Below, piece by piece: positions 1 to 5,424 of a stretch of DNA of 10,790 bases. The translations under genes were made by a program, and so were the position numbers. A model generated the notes under the pieces. It made no database searches. It was not told where the DNA came from and worked only from the letters and a program-made list of their open reading frames with translations. Origin of the DNA: an uncultured Erysipelotrichaceae bacterium (GTDB lineage: Bacteria; Bacillota_I; Bacilli_A; Erysipelotrichales; Erysipelotrichaceae); assembly GCA_947385085.1 (NCBI GenBank), contig CANDJN010000052.1, forward strand, positions 1 to 10,790, given 5' to 3'. Position 1 is the first letter of the stretch. Each line of letters opens with the position of its first letter.

Positions 1-1816
1 CGCTATTAGGATTCACTGTAATGACATTCGTGCTTCCATCCTTGATCTTATAGGTTACGGGATTCGTATTACTGCTTCCTTTTACTGTCGCAAATACGCT
101 CACTCCAGTATCCGTGAAGTTCACTGTTTTTTGATTGATCACATTGTTTGATGTTTTAGACTCATAAAACTGCAACTTCTCTGCCGGGGCCAATCCCACA
201 TCAATCGTAACCGGTATTTCCTTCGTGCTCCACTTGTCACTTACCGTTACGGTAATATTGTAAGTTCCTGTGGTTGTAGATAAATCCGCTGTTGTATTGA
301 TTTTCCCGGTACTGGGATTCACAGTGAAATAGTTATAATCATCGACATTCTTTAATCCATATGTGTATGTCGTTTTTCCGCTTGTCGATGCATCATCCGG
401 TGTTCCCAGTGTTCCGATAATTTCCCCGATTTCTCCACCCTGTTTCACATTGGCTTGACTTGTTTGAAAGGCTGGCGATGTGGTACTGGAAGATGCTTTA
501 TGAGGCGTTACACTGCCGTCCACTTCACGATAAATCACAATTTCTTTTTCCGTAAAGGCAGAATCATAATTATCCTCATTGGCATTCGCATCATCCACCG
601 TGGCTCTTATCGTGACTTTTCCATAAGCACCATTGCCTTTATACTTGACCTTTCCCGTATCCTTATCAATATCAATCAATCCAGCATTCCCACTAACTTT
701 TGTATAGGTGATCTTCACATCACTGTTATTTATATTGGCGGTCGCTGTTTCATCCCAAGATGTTGCGGCATCTGTTATACTCTTAATGGTTTGATTCGGA
801 TTATCAAATGTGATGGTTAGCGTGGGCTTTGTGATCTGAACATGAATGACACCTGTCTCTTTCGTTCTGAATTTATCTTGTGTAAAATCATTCGCATCTA
901 AATATAAATTGGTATTCGTACTTTCATCGACTACCTTTACTTTAAAATAATAATCACCGGCGGGAAGTTTATTGCTCATTTCAATTTTTGCTGTACCATT
1001 TTGTACATCTGCATTTAAATTAAAATAGGTAGAAGGACTGGTATATGTACCACTGCCACCCGCATCCGTATCATATAAGTAAAAGTGATAGGGACCTTCA
1101 CCTTTATCGGTTTTTATATTAGCTATAACAGATTTTTTAACATTATTGGAATCGTTATAGGGCATTGATACGAAGGCTGCATCTGATTGAACGCTGTCGA
1201 GTACATTGGTTTGCGGCAACGTAATCAAATAGGTTGGGATGAAATAATTGCCAGCCGGAGCTGCAGGATCATAGTACAAATGAGGAATACCATTGTAATT
1301 TACCCAATTAGGACTCATAACACCGGAGTGATAAAAAACATAATGGTTGAGTAGTTCTTCATGATCAATCCACATATAATCAGGAAAGTAAGATGTATTT
1401 GCTCCGTTATTTGTCAGACTTACATAATCACTAACACTGACTGGCGCAATACGTCCCAAAGCACTCGCGTTATTGAATTTCGCTATTTCGCCGGTGTGAT
1501 CACTGTTTCCGGTTGCATAAGTGCTGTTTAATGTAGTATAGCACTGTCCCAAAGTACCCTGAACATCATTAACCAAATAAGAGATATGGGAACAAGCACC
1601 TGTTATTTCTTTTGGCGTTTGGATATAACCCGTTCCATCTCCATTGTCTTTGATGACAGTCCAAGTATAGCCTCCCATTGTGAAAGTTGATCCTACGGCA
1701 GGGTATTCAGGTACGGAAGCCGCAGAAATAGTATCATTCATCTCTTGTGTAACTGTAAATGCAATAGATGCGATTCCTGCTATCGCTAACATATACATCA
1801 ATAGTTTCTTCCACAT
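1..1816 (-). CDS. Secreted surface protein with cadherin/Ig-like repeats (partial, C-terminus off the left edge)
   Basis: The frame is open for 605 codons from the ATG at 1816 to the window edge. AAAGG (1826-1830) sits 9 nt upstream of the ATG. Residues 1-34 look like a Sec signal peptide: WKK, a hydrophobic stretch at about 5-22, and a possible cleavage after SAA (residues 31-33). Residues 35-220 are Tyr/Asn/Gly-rich; the segment starting FTMGGYTWTVI faintly resembles DUF6273-type domains, but I do not assign it. From about 335 to 427 there is an Ig-like or BIG-like beta domain (IDIDKDTGKVKYKG). From about 445 to 540 there is a cadherin-like repeat (FTVNPSTGKINTTADL, then YNITVTVSD), and another Ig-like domain begins after that. 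Such proteins usually end in a cell-wall anchor or repeats, which cannot be seen here. The role is probably cell-surface display or adhesion (inference). It lies downstream of a sigma factor gene but is separated from it by a terminator. Confidence 0.88.
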   Translation of the reverse strand, partial: MWKKLLMYMLAIAGIASIAFTVTQEMNDTISAASVPEYPAVGSTFTMGGYTWTVIKDNGDGTGYIQTPKEITGACSHISYLVNDVQGTLGQCYTTLNSTYATGNSDHTGEIAKFNNASALGRIAPVSVSDYVSLTNNGANTSYFPDYMWIDHEELLNHYVFYHSGVMSPNWVNYNGIPHLYYDPAAPAGNYFIPTYLITLPQTNVLDSVQSDAAFVSMPYNDSNNVKKSVIANIKTDKGEGPYHFYLYDTDAGGSGTYTSPSTYFNLNADVQNGTAKIEMSNKLPAGDYYFKVKVVDESTNTNLYLDANDFTQDKFRTKETGVIHVQITKPTLTITFDNPNQTIKSITDAATSWDETATANINNSDVKITYTKVSGNAGLIDIDKDTGKVKYKGNGAYGKVTIRATVDDANANEDNYDSAFTEKEIVIYREVDGSVTPHKASSSTTSPAFQTSQANVKQGGEIGEIIGTLGTPDDASTSGKTTYTYGLKNVDDYNYFTVNPSTGKINTTADLSTTTGTYNITVTVSDKWSTKEIPVTIDVGLAPAEKLQFYESKTSNNVINQKTVNFTDTGVSVFATVKGSSNTNPVTYKIKDGSTNVITVNPNS

Positions 1817-1889
1817 AAAAATCGCCCTTTCTAAGATATTCACAATAAATTAACTACATTCTTCCTAAATAAATACTATTCATCCTATA

Positions 1890-1913
1890 TGATTCATTAT
1901 TTAACATGAATCA
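1890..1913. repeat. Inverted repeat upstream of the surface protein gene (operator-like)
   Basis: TGATTCAT (1890-1897) and ATGAATCA (1906-1913) are perfect 8-bp arms separated by 8 nt. On the minus strand the repeat lies between TTGATT (1914-1909), a weak -35-like element, and AT-rich sequence without a clear -10. It is about 75 nt upstream of the surface protein start. It could be a regulator-binding site or an mRNA leader hairpin. No promoter is convincing in this gap. Confidence 0.35.
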
Positions 1914-2031
1914 ATTCTCAATGACACAGCTAACAGTCTATAGGTCGCATACTGGATGCACGAAAATATCAAAAAGATTTAATAATATGAAAAAATTTTA
2001 TTTATATGCTTTTTTTGTGAAAATGGTATAC

Positions 2032-2057
2032 AAAAAGCAGGCATAACGTCTGCTTTT
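2032..2057 (-). terminator. Rho-independent terminator of the sigma factor gene
   Basis: Read on the minus strand, AAAAGCAG (2057-2050), a 9-nt loop and CTGCTTTT (2040-2033) form an 8-bp stem. The 3' arm runs into a U5 tract. It begins 7 nt after the sigma factor stop codon and separates that gene from the downstream surface protein gene. Confidence 0.75.
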
Positions 2058-2064
2058 CTATGAC

Positions 2065-3099
2065 TCACTTGCTTTCGCGATACTTTTCAAAGATTAGATC
2101 CCAATTTCTACGCTGCAATAATTCCGCATATCCCTCGCCAAATCCCATCAAAGTTGTATATACCGGTTCAATGGCCTTGATTTCCTCCATTGTTTTGGCA
2201 CGCATTTCCACATCACAATCCGCCCATTCCAACAAAACGCTGTAGGCTTGCCTTGCGGTGGTGATGCGCTGATCGCGATAATACACAGTGGGAAAAGGTT
2301 GCGTCATCATTGTCAGTGAGGAATCGGGTTCGCTGTGAAAATAATCAATCGTTTGGATCATCGCCCCTACCCCAATGACGGATACCACAGCGAGGGAAAG
2401 AAACTGCGCTGACATCGGCAAGCGCTTGAATTTATGAAACAGTGAAAACCCTACTTTGGGCTCCGATACCAGAGACGCCCCCAGTCCCAACAAGGCACCC
2501 TCCAATGTGTGTGCACGAAAGGATAACCGCTCACCGCTTTGTTGCTCATAAGCTTCAATCTCCGCCCGCAAATATTTCTTGGCATATAATAAACGACTCT
2601 TTACCGTTCCTTCCGGCAATTCCGTAATCTCCATGATTTCATGAATATTCAGCTGTGAAAAATAGAATAAAATTAAAACTTCGCGATAAGCCGGCTTTAA
2701 TTTCTGCATACACTGATACAGTACATCCATATCGCTTTGGTGACGATGAAACTGATGCGGCAAATAATCCGTGCGCCCTTCTTCTTCATTCTGCAATAAA
2801 TCCAAATATTCATCACTCATATAATGATCGCGGTTTTTGCGAAACAGCATTTTGGCTTTCGAATAGGTGATACGGCTGAGCCATGCTTTGAACTGATTCG
2901 CATTCTTTAAATCATGAAGTGATTTTTGAACCTGCAAGAAAACCTCCTGTATGATTTCATCCGTGTCCGCATTGCTTTTGGTTAAACCATATGCAATATA
3001 GCGCACCAATTTATAATAGCGTCCATACAGTTCATTAAACGCTGCTTCATCACCGGTTTGTACAAGTTTAATCAACTCCGCAAGTGGTTTTCGTTCCAT
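2065..3099 (-). CDS. Sigma-70 family (ECF-like) factor with C-terminal membrane anchor and outer domain
   Basis: The product is 344 aa when started at the ATG at 3099, which has AAAGGAG (3104-3110) just upstream. The frame stays open to 3192, but a consensus promoter (3131-3159) lies inside that extension, so the longer start is rejected. Residues 24-92 form sigma region 2, including DTDEIIQEVFLQV at 46-58. Residues 124-180 form region 4, with a helix-turn-helix around 150-177 (LPEGTVKSRLLYAKKYL). ECF factors usually end here, near 160-190 aa. This one continues with a linker, one hydrophobic segment at about 229-252 (FLSLAVVSVIGVGAMIQ), and about 90 residues that would lie outside the membrane. 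I infer a membrane-tethered sigma factor whose outer part may sense a signal or be cleaved to release it. No separate anti-sigma gene is adjacent. The regulon is unknown; the downstream surface protein is a possible target. Confidence 0.9.
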   Translation of the reverse strand: MERKPLAELIKLVQTGDEAAFNELYGRYYKLVRYIAYGLTKSNADTDEIIQEVFLQVQKSLHDLKNANQFKAWLSRITYSKAKMLFRKNRDHYMSDEYLDLLQNEEEGRTDYLPHQFHRHQSDMDVLYQCMQKLKPAYREVLILFYFSQLNIHEIMEITELPEGTVKSRLLYAKKYLRAEIEAYEQQSGERLSFRAHTLEGALLGLGASLVSEPKVGFSLFHKFKRLPMSAQFLSLAVVSVIGVGAMIQTIDYFHSEPDSSLTMMTQPFPTVYYRDQRITTARQAYSVLLEWADCDVEMRAKTMEEIKAIEPVYTTLMGFGEGYAELLQRRNWDLIFEKYRESK

Positions 3100-3130
3100 A
3101 ATGCTCCTTTCTCTATCCCGTTTTTCTTTA

Positions 3131-3159
3131 ATCATAATGCATGAAAGCCAAAGTGTCAA
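3131..3159 (-). promoter_or_regulatory. Consensus sigma-A-type promoter of the sigma factor gene
   Basis: On the minus strand there is TTGACA (3159-3154), a 17-nt spacer and TATGAT (3136-3131). This matches the -35 consensus fully and the -10 at 5 of 6 positions. Transcription would start near 3124, about 25 nt before the ATG at 3099. The promoter fixes the gene start, since it lies downstream of the longest-frame ATG at 3192. No autoregulatory ECF-type promoter is seen. Confidence 0.85.
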
Positions 3160-3222
3160 TAAATTAAATATTTGAAATTTTTTACAATTCATTGCTTTTT
3201 TAGATTATTTCCGTTATTTGGA

Positions 3223-3256
3223 CAAAAAATGGTCTTTGTTTGTTTAAAGATCATTT
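3223..3256 (-). terminator. Rho-independent terminator of rarA
   Basis: On the minus strand, arms 3256-3246 and 3237-3227 (AAATGATCTTT and AAAGACCATTT) form an 11-bp stem with one A-C mismatch and an 8-nt loop. The stem ends in a U6 run. It begins 20 nt after the rarA stop codon. Confidence 0.7.
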
Positions 3257-3275
3257 CGTTATTAATTAATACAAA

Positions 3276-4556
3276 TTATTCTTTACTTGCCTTTTTTGTT
3301 AACTTTTTTAATAATTTTAAATCATTATAGCGATTGACAGAACGCAGCTTTTCAAGATTTTTCGCAAGAATATTTTCATAATTACCGGATGGCTGCGGTT
3401 CATAAAAATGTGTTTTTGCCAGATGATTCGGTAAATATTGAATGTTCCCCCACAAATCAGAGCGTCCATAATCATAACGGCTATCCTCATCCATATTCAC
3501 CGGCGTATAGCGCAAATAGGAAGGAACTTGATATGGCTGGTTCTTTAACTCATCCATAACCTTGGCGATGGCTTCGGCACCAGATCGGCTTTTGGGTGAT
3601 AGGCAAAGATCTATCACCGCAATACTTAACGGATAGCGAGCTTCCGGGAATCCCACTCGCTTTGCAGCTTCAATCGCTTCCATACAGCGTGCCACTGCGG
3701 CAGGGTTACCCAATCCGACATCTTCATAGGCACAGACCAGTAATCTTCGTTCTATCGCATTCATATCATCAGCCTGTATTAACACGCCAAGATAGTAAAG
3801 CGCCGCATCCACATCACTGCCGCGTATTGATTTTTGAAAGGCACTGAGCACGTCATAATAGCCATCTCCATCACTATCCATACGCTGATTGGGAACTTGC
3901 GCATATTGCATGACCAGTTCTTTATCGATCCATCCATTCTCACAAGCCAAGGCGCAGATTTCAAGAATGTTTAAGGCAAAGCGCAGATCACCGTTACAGC
4001 GATGAGCGATAAAATCCAGCGCATCTTCACGTATTTTACAAGAATCATGACAACCCTTTTCGCTGTGCAGGGCATTTAACAATGCCTGCTTGATGTGTTC
4101 CTTTGTCAATGCCTTGATTTCAAACAAATGCGTGCGTGAGCGTATGGCAGGGTTGATGGCATGAAGCGGATTGGCGGTAGTCGCTCCGATCAGCGTTATC
4201 GTTCCCCGTTCCACATGCGGCAACAATAAATCCTGCTTGTCTTTATTCAGACGATGTACTTCATCAATGATTAATATCAAGCCATGATAATACTTTGCTT
4301 CTTCAAATACTGTTTCCAAGTCCTTTTTATTGCCGCTGACGGCGTTTAACATACGATACGGAAGCTGTAATTCATTGGCAATCACCTGCGCTAATGTCGT
4401 TTTGCCCGTACCGGGCGGTCCATAAAAAATCATCGAAGCGATTTGTTTTTCCTCAATACAACGCCGCAGTATTTTCCCTTCTGAGATCAGATGTTCCTGT
4501 CCGATGACCTCATCCAGGGTTTGCGGGCGCATCCGAAACGCCAATGGTTCCTGCAT
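3276..4556 (-). CDS. rarA: RarA/MgsA-type AAA+ ATPase (recombination factor, replication fork maintenance)
   Basis: The product is 426 aa, close to the family's usual 420-450. Numbering from the start chosen here, it opens with PLAFRMRPQTLDEVIGQEHL (4-23), as RarA/MgsA proteins do. It then shows Walker A GPPGTGKTT (46-54), Walker B LILIIDEVHR (93-102), sensor 1 GATTANP (124-130) and an arginine-finger region RSR (139-141). The C-terminal part carries family segments such as VCAYEDVGLGNP and RYPLSIAVIDLCLSPKS. Known members are tetrameric DNA-dependent ATPases that act at stalled replication forks with SSB. A frame-compatible ATG lies at 4565, but AAAGG (4566-4570) abuts it directly. The ATG at 4556 is 9 nt from that ribosome binding site and leaves the usual MxxPLAxRMRP beginning, so it is chosen. 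The gene has its own terminator. Confidence 0.95.
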   Translation of the reverse strand: MQEPLAFRMRPQTLDEVIGQEHLISEGKILRRCIEEKQIASMIFYGPPGTGKTTLAQVIANELQLPYRMLNAVSGNKKDLETVFEEAKYYHGLILIIDEVHRLNKDKQDLLLPHVERGTITLIGATTANPLHAINPAIRSRTHLFEIKALTKEHIKQALLNALHSEKGCHDSCKIREDALDFIAHRCNGDLRFALNILEICALACENGWIDKELVMQYAQVPNQRMDSDGDGYYDVLSAFQKSIRGSDVDAALYYLGVLIQADDMNAIERRLLVCAYEDVGLGNPAAVARCMEAIEAAKRVGFPEARYPLSIAVIDLCLSPKSRSGAEAIAKVMDELKNQPYQVPSYLRYTPVNMDEDSRYDYGRSDLWGNIQYLPNHLAKTHFYEPQPSGNYENILAKNLEKLRSVNRYNDLKLLKKLTKKASKE

Positions 4557-4580
4557 ACACAACATCCTTTCCGCTTTATC

Positions 4581-4599
4581 TATTCATACTTGATGAATA
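4581..4599. repeat. Inverted repeat in the rarA promoter/leader
   Basis: TATTCAT (4581-4587) and ATGAATA (4593-4599) are perfect 7-bp arms around a 5-nt spacer. The repeat overlaps the probable rarA -10 element and start site, so it could be an operator or a 5' leader hairpin. Its ATTCAT/ATGAAT half-sites resemble those of the repeat at 1890-1913. Confidence 0.35.
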
Positions 4600-4625
4600 A
4601 TAACACAGTCTATATTTTATCTCTT
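4597..4625 (-). promoter_or_regulatory. Probable rarA promoter (extended -10)
   Basis: On the minus strand, TGTTATTAT (4605-4597) is an extended -10 element. AAGAGA (4625-4620) lies 17 nt upstream of it and matches the -35 consensus at 3 of 6 positions. The predicted start is near 4590. A better -35, TTGACA (4648-4643), is on the same strand but too far from any -10 (23 nt from TAAAAT). It mirrors the -35 of the opposing small-RNA promoter. Confidence 0.4.
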
Positions 4626-4641
4626 TGCTTTTTAAAAAATC

Positions 4642-4669
4642 TTGTCAAATTGCTCAAACTGAGTATAAT
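4642..4669 (+). promoter_or_regulatory. Promoter of the small antisense RNA
   Basis: TTGTCA (4642-4647), a 16-nt spacer and a perfect TATAAT (4664-4669) form a strong plus-strand promoter. No plus-strand gene follows before the terminator hairpin about 20 nt past the predicted start (near 4676). Its evident product is therefore a short RNA. Confidence 0.8.
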
Positions 4670-4675
4670 ATAAGT

Positions 4676-4745
4676 GTAAACGATAGTGTTTTTCAAAAAA
4701 TAACCGCCAAGTCTTTAGGAGAAGAGAGGGCGGTTATTTTTTTTC
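4676..4745 (+). ncRNA. Putative antisense antitoxin RNA (about 70 nt, RNA II-like)
   Basis: The RNA is inferred from a consensus promoter at 4642-4669 followed almost at once by a strong hairpin terminator (4695-4742). The transcript would be about 65-70 nt with no reading frame. It is antisense to the last codons, stop codon and terminator of the minus-strand 32-codon peptide gene. In the par/Fst family a convergent RNA of similar size pairs with the toxin mRNA, starting at the shared terminator loop, and blocks translation. Here the 20-nt loop (4709-4728) can fold TCTT/AAGA around an exposed UAGGAG (4716-4721), which is perfectly complementary to the CUCCUA exposed in the toxin mRNA loop. 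Beyond the overlap I found no long match to the toxin start region, so the exact repression mechanism is open. Confidence 0.6.
4695..4742. terminator. Shared bidirectional terminator of the convergent toxin mRNA and antisense RNA
   Basis: Arms 4695-4708 and 4729-4742 are perfectly complementary over 14 bp, with core ATAACCGCC/GGCGGTTAT and a 20-nt loop. The stem is flanked by A6 on the left and T8 on the right, so it yields a U-tract in both directions. The peptide stop codon (4736-4734) lies within one arm. Confidence 0.85.
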
Positions 4746-4832
4746 AATCAAATCTATGACTTCCTCTAATGCTTGGATTAGTAGGTAGTACAAATATATT
4801 TTTATGAAATAGATAATCTTTTTGATCATCAT
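4734..4832 (-). CDS. Small hydrophobic peptide, candidate type I toxin (Fst-like arrangement)
   Basis: The gene has 33 codons including TAA and encodes 32 aa starting MMIKKIIYFI. AAAGGAG (4840-4846) lies 7 nt upstream of the ATG at 4832; the second ATG at 4829 is an alternative start. The peptide has a basic N-terminus (K4, K5), a hydrophobic and aromatic stretch at 6-22 rich in Ile/Leu/Tyr with one Lys (K11), and an acidic amphipathic tail at 23-32 (EE, D, E, KK). This suits a membrane-active peptide. I do not recognise the sequence as Fst, TxpA, BsrG or another named toxin; the case rests on size, composition and locus layout. The stop codon lies inside the terminator shared with the opposing antisense RNA. 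The next gene downstream is rarA, so a rarA leader peptide with an attenuator is an alternative. The dedicated opposing promoter argues against that. Confidence 0.65.
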   Translation of the reverse strand: MMIKKIIYFIKIYLYYLLIQALEEVIDLIEKK

Positions 4833-4840
4833 AATCGCAC

Positions 4841-4871
4841 TCCTTTCTTAATCCTAAAAGGTTGGAAAGGA
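4841..4871 (-). promoter_or_regulatory. Leader hairpin able to sequester the toxin ribosome binding site
   Basis: In the minus-strand mRNA, UCCUUUC (4871-4865) is perfectly complementary to GAAAGGA (4847-4841), the Shine-Dalgarno core of the small peptide. The 7-bp stem has a 17-nt loop. Such 5' sequestration is common in type I toxin mRNAs. The fold is read by eye and no energy has been calculated. Confidence 0.45.
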
Positions 4872-4908
4872 AGTTTATTTTGATTTTAATACTATCGCGT
4901 ATATGAGT

Positions 4909-4937
4909 AATATATCATATTTTGTCTAATTCTTCCA
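4909..4937 (-). promoter_or_regulatory. Tentative promoter of the small peptide mRNA
   Basis: On the minus strand, TATATT (4914-4909) matches the -10 consensus at 5 of 6 positions. TGGAAG (4937-4932), 17 nt upstream, is a weak -35. The predicted start is near 4902, giving a leader of about 70 nt. TATATT is followed after 11 nt by CGATAGT (4897-4891), exactly as in the antisense RNA promoter region. Other AT-rich hexamers nearby could serve instead. Confidence 0.35.
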
Positions 4938-4948
4938 GAATTGTCTAA
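4922..4948. repeat. Palindrome framed by direct repeats near the peptide promoter
   Basis: TTGTCTAA occurs at 4922-4929 and 4941-4948, a period of 19 nt. Nested between the copies is AATTCT (4928-4933), TCC, AGAATT (4937-4942), a perfect 6-bp inverted repeat. It overlaps the tentative -35 of the small peptide gene and looks like an operator, but no regulator is known. Confidence 0.35.
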
Positions 4949-5372
4949 GCTTATCGCAAAATTAATAATGCTTTGTACGATTCGCTGATAGGATACAAAT
5001 GATTAACAGAAAATGCAAACTGAAGAATCTTTTAATTAATGAATCCCACCATAGTTAAAAACTGCTAATATAATTAGACGAGAAGGTTCTAAACGTAATG
5101 GTAACTGGATCATTAATAGATAATTATATTTTCAAAATGACGGATTAATGAAATATTAAAATTAAATTGATCTCACTTAATGGTTGTATTCACAGTATTC
5201 ATGTTATCGTAAGTACCCATTTAAATTTTAAACAACATCTAAATACAACAAATATGTAATAATCATACTTTCAACAGCCCTTTATAGGATATTGTTTTCC
5301 TATATCTTTTCAATACTTCACACACATTGATGTTGGATATTGATAGAAGCCTTGCTTTTTTCAGTTAGGGTG
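4949..5372. other. Gene-poor AT-rich intergenic region
   Basis: I find no supported gene here on either strand. Reading frames are short and lack ribosome binding sites; for example, a 10-codon frame at 5180-5212 has none. The only clear structure is TATAGGA (5283-5289) and TCCTATA (5298-5304), a 7-bp inverted repeat with an 8-nt loop, followed by a short T-rich stretch (TCTTTT). It might be a weak plus-strand terminator. The region could be a decayed insertion, but no remnant is recognisable. Confidence 0.5.
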
Positions 5373-5401
5373 CGGACATATAGTTTTCCGTATGCTATAA
5401 T
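5373..5401 (+). promoter_or_regulatory. Promoter of the pheA operon (extended -10)
   Basis: CGGACA (5373-5378), a 17-nt spacer and a perfect TATAAT (5396-5401) preceded by TGC form an extended -10 promoter. Transcription would start near 5408, only about 17 nt before the pheA ATG. That leaves no room for a T-box, attenuator or riboswitch, so control probably acts at initiation or by enzyme feedback. Confidence 0.8.
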
Positions 5402-5424
5402 AGACAGGAAAAGGAAGTGAGTCC

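Noticed and set aside
455..820. 121-codon plus-strand reading frame inside the surface protein gene
   Set aside because: It is the antisense shadow of the surface protein; the product is low-complexity and has no start signals.
3100..3192. N-terminal extension of the sigma factor frame to the ATG at 3192
   Set aside because: A TTGACA-N17-TATGAT promoter (3131-3159) lies inside the extension and a strong AAAGGAG precedes the ATG at 3099. The extra residues do not resemble a sigma N-terminus.
5040..5160. Possible transposase or gene remnant in the AT-rich gap before pheA
   Set aside because: Short in-frame strings on both strands are interrupted by stops and none resembles a known family; no terminal inverted repeats or target duplications were seen.
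5180..5212. 10-codon frame starting MVVFTVFMLS, reminiscent of holin-like toxins
   Set aside because: It is too short, has no ribosome binding site and no membrane-spanning length; the resemblance is superficial.
5364..5378. T-box-like string (TTAGGGTGCGGACA) upstream of pheA
   Set aside because: It resembles the T-box core only partly, has no specifier stem or terminator/antiterminator, and lies upstream of or within the promoter, so it would not be transcribed into the leader.
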